A stretch of 12,332 nucleotides of DNA from an uncultured Oscillospiraceae bacterium (GCA_945876665.1 CAMCPC010000014.1:1-12332), one strand, 5' to 3'; positions 1 to 6,518 are shown, counted from the stretch's first letter. The notes: generated by a model not told the origin, from the sequence alone. Made by a program: numbers and translations.

Positions 1-13
1 TCCGTTTTTTTGA

Positions 14-1279
14 TTATTTTCCAAGTGCCTGATCCAAATCTGCGATAATATCATCAACATTTTCAATACCAACGCTAAGTCTTACAAGGTCGGCGCTGAT
101 ACCGCCCTCTATAAGCTGTTCATCGGTCATCTGACGATGTGTTGTGCTTGCAGGGTGAAGCGCGCAGGTTCTTGCGTCTGCAACGTGTGTCACGATTGCG
201 GCAAGCTTTAAGTTATCAAGGAACTTTGTTGCCGCGTCGCGTCCGCCCTTGACTCCGAAGGATACAACTCCGCTTGCGCCTAAGGGGAGATATTTTTCAA
301 CTAATGGTTTATACTTGCTTGACTTTAATCCCGGATAATTTACCCATTCAACTCTGTCGTCATTTTCAAGAAATTCTGCAACCTTAAGCGCATTTTCGCT
401 GTGACGCATAATTCTAAGGTGCAGCGTTTCAAGACCAAGATTTAAAAGAAACGCGTTCTGCGGTGAAGGCGATGAGCCAAGGTCACGCATAAGCTGAACC
501 TTTGCTTTCTGAATGAATGCGGCTTTTCCGAAATGCTCTGTATATACCACGCCGTGATATGATTCGTCCGGCGTTGTAAATTCAGGGAATTTGCCTGACG
601 CTGCCCAATCAAAATTACCGCTGTCAACAACTACTCCGCCAAGTGATACTGCGTGACCGTCCATATACTTTGATGTGGAGTGCGTTACTATGTCCGCGCC
701 AAACTCAAACGGACGGCAAAGGATAGGTGTTGCAAAGGTGTTATCCACGATAAGAGGAACATTGTGGTCATGTGCTAATTTCGCAAATTTCTCTATATCA
801 AGCACGTTAAGCGCAGGATTTGCGATTGTTTCGCCGAGCATTGCCTTTGTATTTTCCTTGAAGGATTTTGCTATTGTGTCGTAATCATCGTCGGGATTTA
901 CGAATGTAACGTCAATACCAAACTTTTTCAGCGTTACTTCAAGCAGATTGAATGTGCCGCCGTAAACTGCCGCGGAGCATACAATGTGGTCGCCTGCCTG
1001 AGCAATTGACATAACAGCCATCAGCGTCGCTGCCTGACCTGATGATGTCATCATTGCGCCTACGCCGCCCTCAAGCGCGGCAATCTTTTCCTCTACTGCC
1101 GCTACTGTCGGGTTTGCAAGCCTTGTATAGAAAAATCCGCTTTCTTCAAGGTCAAAAAGCTTACCCATGTATTGAGAAGAATCATATTTAAACGTTGTAC
1201 TCTGATAAATCGGAAGAACTCTCGGCTCGCCGTTCTTTGGCTTGTAGCCCTCCTGTATACATTTTGTTTCTATTTTCAC
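14..1279 (-). CDS. metY: O-acetylhomoserine sulfhydrylase (aminocarboxypropyltransferase), PLP-dependent
   Basis: Predicted cytosolic enzyme that makes homocysteine (plus acetate) from O-acetylhomoserine and sulfide, i.e. direct sulfhydrylation in methionine synthesis. The 421 residues match the usual MetY length of about 420-430; cystathionine synthases and lyases are nearer 380-400. Family landmarks read directly: Y51-T-R53 (PLP phosphate binding from the partner subunit), SSGQAA at 79-84, Y106-G-G-T stacking loop, D179-N180 contacting the pyridine nitrogen, and H200-S-T-S-K204-Y with K204 as the Schiff-base lysine. The start is a GTG, supported by a ribosome binding site 7 nt upstream and by alignment of the N-terminus with the family. 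It lies downstream of metF-metH on the same strand but has its own promoter after their terminator, so it is probably a separate unit of the same pathway. The homocysteine it makes is the substrate of the neighbouring MetH. A homocysteine or methionine gamma-lyase activity cannot be excluded by eye, but length and context favour MetY. Confidence 0.93.
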   Translation of the reverse strand: MKIETKCIQEGYKPKNGEPRVLPIYQSTTFKYDSSQYMGKLFDLEESGFFYTRLANPTVAAVEEKIAALEGGVGAMMTSSGQAATLMAVMSIAQAGDHIVCSAAVYGGTFNLLEVTLKKFGIDVTFVNPDDDYDTIAKSFKENTKAMLGETIANPALNVLDIEKFAKLAHDHNVPLIVDNTFATPILCRPFEFGADIVTHSTSKYMDGHAVSLGGVVVDSGNFDWAASGKFPEFTTPDESYHGVVYTEHFGKAAFIQKAKVQLMRDLGSSPSPQNAFLLNLGLETLHLRIMRHSENALKVAEFLENDDRVEWVNYPGLKSSKYKPLVEKYLPLGASGVVSFGVKGGRDAATKFLDNLKLAAIVTHVADARTCALHPASTTHRQMTDEQLIEGGISADLVRLSVGIENVDDIIADLDQALGK

Positions 1280-1286
1280 TGTGAAA

Positions 1287-1294
1287 CCACCTTT
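1287..1294 (-). promoter_or_regulatory. Ribosome binding site of metY, fixing a GTG start
   Basis: On the minus strand AAAGGTGG lies 7 nt before the GTG codon at 1279-1277. This spacing makes GTG the start, and no in-frame ATG with a ribosome binding site lies upstream. Confidence 0.8.
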
Positions 1295-1313
1295 CTGTAT
1301 TTAAATTACTATT

Positions 1314-1342
1314 ATCATATCACAATAAAGGGAAATTTTCAA
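1314..1342 (-). promoter_or_regulatory. Sigma-A-type promoter of metY
   Basis: The minus strand carries TTGAAA (1342-1337), a 17-bp spacer, then TATGAT (1319-1314), preceded by TG one base upstream (extended -10). Transcription would start near 1307, leaving a leader of under 30 nt. That is too short for a SAM or T-box riboswitch. The -35 lies only a few bases downstream of the metH terminator's T-run. Confidence 0.75.
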
Positions 1343-1344
1343 TT

Positions 1345-1381
1345 AAAAAACCGAAGTTTCTTTTGAAGAAGCTTCGGTTTT
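1345..1381 (-). terminator. Intrinsic terminator of the metF-metH operon
   Basis: A 10-bp stem pairs 1347-1356 with 1372-1381 (core CCGAAG/CTTCGG), and the interior can pair further with a G-U wobble. On the minus strand it is followed by a run of T (1350-1345). It begins 5 nt after the metH stop codon, as expected for a Rho-independent terminator, and separates metH from the metY promoter. Confidence 0.85.
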
Positions 1382-1385
1382 AAAA

Positions 1386-3794
1386 TTATTTTCCAAAAAA
1401 TTCATTTGCATAATTGACCGAGGACAGCGCGTCCTTACAGTATTTGTCCGCGCCTATCATGTCGGCGTATTCCTGAGTAAGCACTGCTCCGCCTACCCAG
1501 ACCTTTGCCTGAAGTCCTGCGGCGCGTATCGCCTTGATGGTTTCCTCCATGCTGACAACGGTTGTAGTCATCAGCGCGGAAAGTCCGCACAGGTGTATAT
1601 CATTGTCGCGCAGCGCGTCAACGATTACCTCGGGCGCAACGTCCTTACCCAAATCATAGACCTCATAGCCGTAGTTTTCAAGCAGTACCTTGACAATGTT
1701 CTTGCCTATGTCGTGTATGTCGCCCTTGACGGTTGCAAGAGCGATTTTGCCCTTGCTTTCCTGTACTGTGCCTGACTTTTGTATGTGCTCCTTTATTGCC
1801 TCAAATGCGTTGCTGACCGTTTCCGCGCTCATCATGAGCTGCGGCAGGAACATCGTGCCCTTTTCAAATTCACGTCCCACAACGTTCAGCGCCTCCACAA
1901 GCACATTGTTTATAATGTCCATCGGGTCGGTCGTTTCAAGCTGTCTGACCGTTTCATCATAGGATTGCTCCTTAAGCCCCTTTATGATTATATCAAAAAG
2001 CGGATTTACGCTTTCCTTTTTTTCCTCAACCTGAGTTTCGCGTGTTACTGTCGTCTGCGACTTTGTGCCTGCGTATGCGTTTACGTATTCCTGACAGTCC
2101 GTGTCGTAGCATGAAAGTGCCATAAACGCTCTGTAGGTGTTAATCATCACGTCGGCGCAGGGGTTAATGATACACGCGTCAAGACCGCTGTGCAGCGCCA
2201 ATGCAAAGAATGTACCGTTCACTATTTCACGGCGCGGAAGTCCAAAGGATATGTTTGACACACCGAGCGTGGTGCATATGCCAAGCTCGTCCTTTATCAT
2301 TCTGAGCGCCTTTATTGTTTCGGCTGACTCCTTTTGCTGTGCGGAAATCGTCAGCGTCAGCGCGTCCATAACAAGGTTTTTCTTTGCTATGCCGTATTCT
2401 GCGGCTGTGTCGCGGATTTTTTTCGCTATCTCAAAACGCTGCTCCGCTTTTGGGGGAATACCCTCCTCGTCAAGGCACAGTCCCACAAGCACACCGCCGT
2501 ATTTCTGTACAATCGGCATTATTGCCTGTATGCTTTCCTCCTTGCCGTTGACGGAGTTTACCATCGGTTTTCCGTTGTATATGCGCAGCGCGCGTTCTAT
2601 CGTGGCAGGGTCGGAGCTGTCTATCTGTAATGGCAGATTTACCGCCGCGCTTATCGCCTTGACGGCTCTTTCCATTGTGGCGCATTCGTCTATTTCCGGA
2701 AGTCCAACATTCACGTCAAGTATGTGCGCGCCTGCGTCACGCTGAGCAAAGGCTTCGTTTAAAATGTAATTTATATCGTTATTTCGCAGCGCTTCCTTGA
2801 ATTTCTTCTTGCCTGTAGGGTTGATACGCTCGCCTACAATCACGGGTCCGTTTCCAAGCACAACCGTCTTTGAATATGACGCGACAACAGTTATGTCCTT
2901 TTCTTCAACTATCGGGGTGTATGAGTTGCACTTTTCCACAAGAGAACGTATATGCTCAGGAGTTGTGCCGCAGCAGCCGCCGAGGACTGACGCGCCAAGC
3001 TGTGCGATTTTTTCGCATTGTGCACCGAATTCCTCGGGTGATACGTTATAGACCGTTTTTCCGTTTTCAATCTGCGGAAGTCCCGCGTTTGGCTGCGCCA
3101 TGATTGGTATTGAGGAAATTTCGGCTAATTCCGTCATCATTTCACCGATTTGCTCCGGACCAAGACCGCAGTTTATACCCACACAGTCAACACCAAGTCC
3201 CTCCATAATTGCGGACATAACATTTACGTCGCCGCCCGTAAGGGTTTTGTAGCTTTCGTCAAAGGTCATGGTGCAGAATATGGGCAGTGATGTGTTCTCT
3301 TTTACAGCCAATACAGCCGCCTTTGCTTCAAGAGTGTCGGACATTGTTTCTATGATTACAAGGTCCGCACCGCATTTTTCAGCAGTTTTTGCGATTTTCG
3401 CAAAGGCGTCATAGCAGTCGTCAAAGGACAGGTCGCCAAGCGGTTCTAAAAGCTTTCCGCATGGACCTATGTCAAAGGCGACAAAGCGCGGCTTATCCGC
3501 TGACTGAAATTTGTTTACTGCCTTTCTTGCAATGCCGATTGCAGACGCTATTACCATGTCAAGGCTTACGTCACCCTCAAATTTGAGCGGATTTGCGCCG
3601 AAGGTGTTGGTGGTGATAATGTCCGCGCCTGCTTCAAGGTATTCTGTATGAATTTTCTCAATAAGTTCAGCTCTGTTAATATTCAAAAGCTCGGGAATTT
3701 CACCCGCTCCCATTCCGTTTTTCTGGAGCATTGTACCCATTCCGCCGTCAAAAAACAGCAGCTTTTTGCCAAGTAGTTCTCGTATATCTGTCAT
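1386..3794 (-). CDS. metH: Cobalamin-dependent methionine synthase, short form without reactivation domain
   Basis: Transfers the methyl group of 5-methyl-tetrahydrofolate to homocysteine through a corrinoid, in the cytosol. Domain order in the 802 residues: homocysteine-binding barrel (about 1-290) with zinc ligands C209 (GINCG) and C274-C275 (GGCCG); pterin-binding barrel (about 310-570; GERINPTG at 321-328, QIDSSD at 390-395); cobalamin cap helices (about 595-675); and B12-binding Rossmann domain (about 680-800) with D692-x-H694-x-x-G697, where H694 is the lower cobalt ligand. The protein stops right after the B12 domain. The C-terminal AdoMet-binding reactivation domain of the roughly 1,200-residue E. 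coli enzyme is absent. Such short forms are known in Clostridia and Thermotoga, where a separate activation-domain protein is used; none is encoded in this window. The ATG follows an AAGGA (minus strand, 3808-3804). The gene sits 19 nt after metF and is presumably co-transcribed with it. Confidence 0.95.
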   Translation of the reverse strand: MTDIRELLGKKLLFFDGGMGTMLQKNGMGAGEIPELLNINRAELIEKIHTEYLEAGADIITTNTFGANPLKFEGDVSLDMVIASAIGIARKAVNKFQSADKPRFVAFDIGPCGKLLEPLGDLSFDDCYDAFAKIAKTAEKCGADLVIIETMSDTLEAKAAVLAVKENTSLPIFCTMTFDESYKTLTGGDVNVMSAIMEGLGVDCVGINCGLGPEQIGEMMTELAEISSIPIMAQPNAGLPQIENGKTVYNVSPEEFGAQCEKIAQLGASVLGGCCGTTPEHIRSLVEKCNSYTPIVEEKDITVVASYSKTVVLGNGPVIVGERINPTGKKKFKEALRNNDINYILNEAFAQRDAGAHILDVNVGLPEIDECATMERAVKAISAAVNLPLQIDSSDPATIERALRIYNGKPMVNSVNGKEESIQAIMPIVQKYGGVLVGLCLDEEGIPPKAEQRFEIAKKIRDTAAEYGIAKKNLVMDALTLTISAQQKESAETIKALRMIKDELGICTTLGVSNISFGLPRREIVNGTFFALALHSGLDACIINPCADVMINTYRAFMALSCYDTDCQEYVNAYAGTKSQTTVTRETQVEEKKESVNPLFDIIIKGLKEQSYDETVRQLETTDPMDIINNVLVEALNVVGREFEKGTMFLPQLMMSAETVSNAFEAIKEHIQKSGTVQESKGKIALATVKGDIHDIGKNIVKVLLENYGYEVYDLGKDVAPEVIVDALRDNDIHLCGLSALMTTTVVSMEETIKAIRAAGLQAKVWVGGAVLTQEYADMIGADKYCKDALSSVNYANEFFGK

Positions 3795-3813
3795 TTGGAC
3801 TTTTCCTTTCGAT

Positions 3814-4680
3814 TTAGAATAAGTTGTTTACAACATTCACAATCTTTTTTGCCGTTTCGGGTTTGTTCATGGTATACAGGTGAATACCGTCAATATCGTT
3901 TGAAAGCAGGTCGATAATCTGATCAACGGCATAGGCGATACCTGCCTGCTTAAGTGCTTCGGGGTTATCCTGATACTTTGAAATCATCTTCACAAACTTT
4001 GACGGCATTGACGCGCCGCCCGAAAGTATTGCCATACGCTGTATCTGTCCCGCATTTGTAAGCGGCATGATACCTGCGTTTATCGGCACATTTATGCCCT
4101 TTTTCACAGCCTTGTCACGGAATTTGTAAAATTCATTGTTATCAAAGAACATCTGCGTAACAAGAAAGTCCACGCCCGCGTCTACCTTGATTTTAAGGTT
4201 TTCGATATCCGTTTCAATGTTCGGCGAATCGGGGTGACACTCGGGGTAGCACGCTCCGCCTATGCAGAAGTCGCCGAAATTCTTTATTGCGCCGACCAGC
4301 TCGCTTGCGTAACGGTATCCGGGGAAAATCTCTCCATCAAAATCTCTCGGCTTGTCGCCGCGCAGCGCAAGTATATTCTCAATTCCAAGCTCCTTATATT
4401 CAGTCAGCTTTTTCTGAATATCCTCTTTTGAATTTGCCACGCATGTTAGATGTGCAAGAGAGGGAATGGAAAGCTTGTCCTTCAAATGTGCCGCAATCTG
4501 TCCGGTATTTTTTGAATTGCTTCCGCCGGCGCCATATGTAACGCTCATGTAGTCAATCGGCAGTGAGGACATTTCCTCAACTGCCGAAAGTACAGCGTCA
4601 AGTCCGCTGTCCTGCTTCGGAGGAAACACCTCAAAGGAAAGAACAGGTTTTTTTGATGAAAATATATCTTTGATAAACAT
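3814..4680 (-). CDS. metF: Methylenetetrahydrofolate reductase
   Basis: Flavin-dependent reduction of 5,10-methylene-THF to 5-methyl-THF, the methyl donor for MetH, which is encoded next in the same operon. The 288 residues are the usual length for bacterial single-domain MetF. Landmarks: F16-E17-V-F-P-P-K, where E17 corresponds to the catalytic glutamate of the family; TYGAGGS at 48-54; LRGD at 106-109 (flavin contact Asp); GGACYPECHP at 141-150; and QMFFDN at 176-181. The ATG at 4680 is preceded by AAGGAG (minus strand, 4696-4691) with a 10-nt spacer. It is the first gene of metF-metH, transcribed from a promoter at 4750-4722 that interlocks with the galU promoter. The predicted leader is only about 35 nt, so no riboswitch precedes it. 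The electron donor (NADH, ferredoxin or a partner subunit) cannot be told from sequence; no MetV-like gene is present here. Confidence 0.95.
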   Translation of the reverse strand: MFIKDIFSSKKPVLSFEVFPPKQDSGLDAVLSAVEEMSSLPIDYMSVTYGAGGSNSKNTGQIAAHLKDKLSIPSLAHLTCVANSKEDIQKKLTEYKELGIENILALRGDKPRDFDGEIFPGYRYASELVGAIKNFGDFCIGGACYPECHPDSPNIETDIENLKIKVDAGVDFLVTQMFFDNNEFYKFRDKAVKKGINVPINAGIMPLTNAGQIQRMAILSGGASMPSKFVKMISKYQDNPEALKQAGIAYAVDQIIDLLSNDIDGIHLYTMNKPETAKKIVNVVNNLF

Positions 4681-4716
4681 TATATAAAAACTCCTTGTTT
4701 AAATTTATTATATCTC

Positions 4717-4745
4717 TTGTTATTATAACAGTTTTGCAGTATAAT
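4717..4745 (+). promoter_or_regulatory. Sigma-A-type promoter of galU
   Basis: TTGTTA (4717-4722), a 17-bp spacer, then a perfect TATAAT (4740-4745). The predicted start near 4752 gives a roughly 40-nt leader to the galU ATG. It shares nearly all its bases with the opposed metF promoter. Confidence 0.7.
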
Positions 4746-4750
4746 AACAA
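4722..4750 (-). promoter_or_regulatory. Sigma-A-type promoter of metF-metH
   Basis: Minus strand: TTGTTA (4750-4745), a 17-bp spacer, then TATAAT (4727-4722), with TG one base upstream (extended -10). The predicted start is near 4715, about 35 nt before the metF ATG. Its -35 and -10 hexamers each share one base with the opposite element of the galU promoter. Confidence 0.75.
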
Positions 4751-4779
4751 TAGAAATTGTTAAAAAAATTTTCTGCGAA

Positions 4780-4785
4780 AAGGAG
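4780..4785 (+). promoter_or_regulatory. Ribosome binding site of galU
   Basis: AAGGAG lies 7 nt before ATG 4793. It decides against the in-frame TTG at 4757, which would lie upstream of the ribosome binding site. Confidence 0.85.
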
Positions 4786-4792
4786 AACAATT

Positions 4793-5662
4793 ATGAAAGT
4801 AACAAAAGCGGTTATACCTGCGGCAGGCTTCGGTACAAGATTTCTGCCCGCCACAAAGGCAGTTCCAAAGGAAATGCTTCCGATAGTGGACAAGCCGACA
4901 ATACAGTATATTGTTGAGGAAGCAATAGCGGCAGGAATAGAGGATCTGATTATAATCACCTCGCGCGGCAAGGACGCGCTCGTAAACCATTTTGATAAGG
5001 CGTTTGAACTGGAAACGGTGCTTGAGCGTGACGGTAAGGACGAAATGCTGAGCGCTGTGCGTGAGGTTTCGGATAAAATAAATGTACATTTTATACGTCA
5101 GCAGGAGCAGAAGGGGCTTGGACATGCTGTTTTGTGCGCAAAAAGCTTCATAGGCAATGAGCCTTTTGCTGTAATGCTCGGTGATGACGTTGTGGTATCG
5201 GATAAGCCGTGTATAGGTCAGCTTATTGAGCAGTTTGAAAAATGCAATTCGACAGTTCTGGGTGTACAGAAGGTCGGCATGGAGCAGGTTTCGAAGTACG
5301 GAATAGTTGACTGCGAAAACGTTGAGGGCAGATTTTACAAGGTAAACGGAATGGTTGAAAAGCCGAAAAAGGAGGATGCGCCGTCAGATGTTGCCGTATT
5401 GGGCAGATATGTTATCACACCTGCGATATTTGAATGTCTTGAAAAAACACCGAAGGGTGCAGGCGGCGAGATACAGCTTACGGACGCGCTTGTGATGCTT
5501 GCGAAAAGCGAAAGCGTGTATGCGTATGACTTTGAGGGAAGAAGATATGATATAGGCAACAAGCAGGGATTTTTGCAGGCAACTGTGGATTTTGCCCTTG
5601 CAAGGGACGACCTTAGAGAAGAATTCGCGGATTATCTCAAGGGAATTGTAAAATCATTATAA
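4793..5662 (+). CDS. galU: UTP--glucose-1-phosphate uridylyltransferase
   Basis: Makes UDP-glucose and pyrophosphate from UTP and glucose-1-phosphate in the cytosol. The product supplies glycosyl groups for envelope polysaccharides, glycolipids and galactose metabolism. The 289 residues fit the bacterial GalU family (about 290-300). The N-terminal nucleotide-binding signature AAGFGTRFLPATKAVPKEML (10-29) is complete. Further landmarks are MLGDDVV, the later VEKP motif with its substrate-binding lysine, and GGEIQLTDAL near the C-terminus. The chosen ATG gives the standard N-terminus MKVTKAVIPAAG. It is a single-gene unit diverging from metF-metH and followed by a hairpin. The interlocked promoters may make its transcription compete with that of the methionine operon (inference). 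RfbA-type thymidylyltransferases share the fold, but the signature here is GalU-like. Confidence 0.95.
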   Translation: MKVTKAVIPAAGFGTRFLPATKAVPKEMLPIVDKPTIQYIVEEAIAAGIEDLIIITSRGKDALVNHFDKAFELETVLERDGKDEMLSAVREVSDKINVHFIRQQEQKGLGHAVLCAKSFIGNEPFAVMLGDDVVVSDKPCIGQLIEQFEKCNSTVLGVQKVGMEQVSKYGIVDCENVEGRFYKVNGMVEKPKKEDAPSDVAVLGRYVITPAIFECLEKTPKGAGGEIQLTDALVMLAKSESVYAYDFEGRRYDIGNKQGFLQATVDFALARDDLREEFADYLKGIVKSL

Positions 5663-5675
5663 CAATAACAAAAAT

Positions 5676-5705
5676 GGCAGCGTATCCGATAATGGATATG
5701 CTGCC
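5676..5705 (+). terminator. Hairpin after galU, probable terminator with a poor T-tract
   Basis: GGCAGCGTATCC (5676-5687) pairs with GGATATGCTGCC (5694-5705) over 12 bp, with one G-U wobble and a 6-nt loop, 13 nt after the galU stop. The sequence that follows (TTGTGCGTT) is a weak T-tract, so termination may be inefficient, or the hairpin may instead protect the mRNA end. Confidence 0.55.
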
Positions 5706-5857
5706 TTGTGCGTTAAAAAACCCTTTTTGGAGGGTACATACTAATTATAGACCGCCGGTGATAAAAAATCAATCCGCGATGAAACAATTCTATATATAGA
5801 GGTATAACCTGTATATGCCGTGTCATTAAAATTGAATAATGCTGCGGTTATAAAAAG
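5706..5857. other. Non-coding spacer between convergent galU and phosphoesterase genes
   Basis: AT-rich spacer with no credible ORF. It contains one small potential hairpin (ACCCT/AGGGT, 5720-5735). I see no convincing promoter or structured RNA. Confidence 0.5.
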
Positions 5858-5902
5858 AAAATGTCACACCATGTAAAACATTACAGTTGGTGTGACATTT
5901 TT
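5858..5902 (-). terminator. Intrinsic terminator of the phosphoesterase gene, possibly bidirectional
   Basis: AAAATGTCACACCA (5858-5871) pairs perfectly with TGGTGTGACATTTT (5888-5901). An inner TGTAA/TTACA stem (5872-5876 with 5881-5885) is offset by a 2-nt bulge. On the minus strand the hairpin is followed by a T-rich stretch (TTTTCTTTTT). On the plus strand it ends in TTTTT, so it could also catch galU read-through. Confidence 0.8.
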
Positions 5903-5914
5903 GGCTATATTTAC

Positions 5915-6385
5915 TCATATATCAACAATTTTAGTTTTCAGTTCGCCTTTTTCGATTTCTGCAATGGCATATGTTCTTGTAAATCTCACGCTGCCGGGGT
6001 TAAGTGTGGTTACTCCGCCGTCATATGAGGTGTAGGGTATATGCGTATGCCCGAAAATAATAAGGTCAGCCTCAGCCTTTGCGGCACAGGCGCGGAGTGT
6101 GCTGTATGATGATTCATATTTCACGCGCTGCTCATGACCGTGAGTTATAAATATTTTTATTCCGTCTATTATAACAGTCATATGCGCGGGGGCGGATGAG
6201 AAAAAGTCATTGTTGCCCTTTACATAATAAACCGGTATTCTCGGATATATTGCTTCAAGATCCTCCGCGTCCTCAGTGCAATCGCCCGCATGGATTATGG
6301 CATCGACGTGACCTGCGTCATCTATTGCTTTGAGACATGGGTCGGTATATCCGTGTGTATCGGAAAAAATGAGAATTTTTTTCAT
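5915..6385 (-). CDS. YfcE/MJ0936-family metallophosphoesterase
   Basis: Small cytosolic calcineurin-like phosphoesterase of 156 residues. Bacterial and archaeal relatives hydrolyse phosphodiester substrates with bound divalent metals, but the physiological substrate is generally unknown. All five metallophosphoesterase motifs are present: S8-D9-T-H11, G34-D35, G57-N58-N-D60, T81-H82-G-H84 and G112-H113-T-H115. The ATG at 6385 is chosen because AAAGGAG precedes it by 7 nt and it gives the family N-terminus MKKILIFSDTHG. A 39-codon upstream extension in frame covers the promoter and lacks family similarity. The gene stands alone between its own promoter and terminator. It diverges from spoIIE, and the two share a 165-bp control region, so joint regulation on sporulation entry is possible but unproven. 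Confidence 0.88.
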   Translation of the reverse strand: MKKILIFSDTHGYTDPCLKAIDDAGHVDAIIHAGDCTEDAEDLEAIYPRIPVYYVKGNNDFFSSAPAHMTVIIDGIKIFITHGHEQRVKYESSYSTLRACAAKAEADLIIFGHTHIPYTSYDGGVTTLNPGSVRFTRTYAIAEIEKGELKTKIVDI

Positions 6386-6392
6386 GCCTGCA

Positions 6393-6399
6393 CTCCTTT
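6393..6399 (-). promoter_or_regulatory. Ribosome binding site of the phosphoesterase gene
   Basis: Minus-strand AAAGGAG, 7 nt before the ATG at 6385. It fixes the internal start over the longer open frame reaching 6502. Confidence 0.85.
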
Positions 6400-6416
6400 C
6401 GTTTCTTGTATATATT

Positions 6417-6445
6417 ACTATAACATATGCGGTATATTTTGTCAA
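6417..6445 (-). promoter_or_regulatory. Sigma-A promoter of the phosphoesterase gene
   Basis: Minus strand: a perfect TTGACA (6445-6440), a 17-bp spacer, then TATAGT (6422-6417). The start would be near 6410, a roughly 25-nt leader. A perfect Spo0A box (6453-6459) lies just upstream of its -35. Confidence 0.8.
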
Positions 6446-6450
6446 AATGT

Positions 6451-6480
6451 GTTGTCGAAAAATTTTTTGCGACTGACAAC
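6451..6480. repeat. Inverted repeat in the phosphoesterase/spoIIE control region
   Basis: GTTGTC (6451-6456) and GACAAC (6475-6480) are perfect reverse complements flanking an A/T-run core. A slightly offset GTCG/CGAC pair lies inside. It could be a dyad operator or a by-product of the Spo0A-box-like sequence. Confidence 0.5.
6453..6459 (+). promoter_or_regulatory. Putative Spo0A box (TGTCGAA)
   Basis: A perfect match to the 0A box consensus TGNCGAA, about 60 bp upstream of the spoIIE -10 and 7 bp upstream of the phosphoesterase -35. A 6/7 match, TGACAAA (6487-6493), overlaps the spoIIE -35-like element. Another 6/7 match at 6440-6446 is explained by the opposing TTGACA. Confidence 0.6.
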
Positions 6481-6485
6481 AGAAA

Positions 6486-6518
6486 ATGACAAAATATTCC
6501 ATTTAAGAGTGATATAAT
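6486..6518 (+). promoter_or_regulatory. Probable Spo0A-activated sigma-A promoter of spoIIE
   Basis: A perfect TATAAT (6513-6518) is preceded by TG in the extended position (6510-6511). The best -35-like hexamer, ATGACA (6486-6491), is 21 bp away instead of 17. No good hexamer sits at 16-18 bp. From memory, B. subtilis spoIIE has this wide spacing and needs Spo0A~P for activation. Alternatively it is an extended -10 promoter that needs no -35. Confidence 0.6.

Larger units (their letters stand above)
4717..4750. repeat. Inverted repeat formed by interlocked metF/galU promoters
   Basis: Arms TTGTTATTATA (4717-4727) and TATAATAACAA (4740-4750) are perfect 11-bp reverse complements around a 12-bp spacer. 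Each arm holds the -35 of one promoter and the -10 of the other. The symmetry may simply reflect the two promoters, or may also be an operator. Confidence 0.8.

Noticed and set aside
2137..2745. Open frame of 202 codons on the plus strand inside metH
   Set aside because: It is antisense to conserved metH sequence, with no convincing ribosome binding site or recognisable domain; an antisense shadow of codon bias.
4707..4712. Second minus-strand TATAAT nearer metF
   Set aside because: There is no acceptable -35 at 16-18 bp; the promoter at 4722-4750 is much better.
4757..4792. Upstream TTG start giving galU 12 extra residues
   Set aside because: The extension would cover the ribosome binding site (4780-4785) and adds a non-family N-terminus; ATG 4793 has correct spacing.
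5706..5857. Small RNA or small protein gene in the galU/phosphoesterase gap
   Set aside because: No promoter with both hexamers, no ORF with a ribosome binding site, and only a weak 5-bp hairpin.
6440..6446. TGTCAAA as an additional Spo0A box
   Set aside because: It is fully explained by the perfect TTGACA -35 of the opposing phosphoesterase promoter, so I did not annotate it separately.
6386..6502. 39-residue N-terminal extension of the phosphoesterase
   Set aside because: It spans the predicted promoter and ribosome binding site, and the family N-terminus begins at the ATG at 6385.
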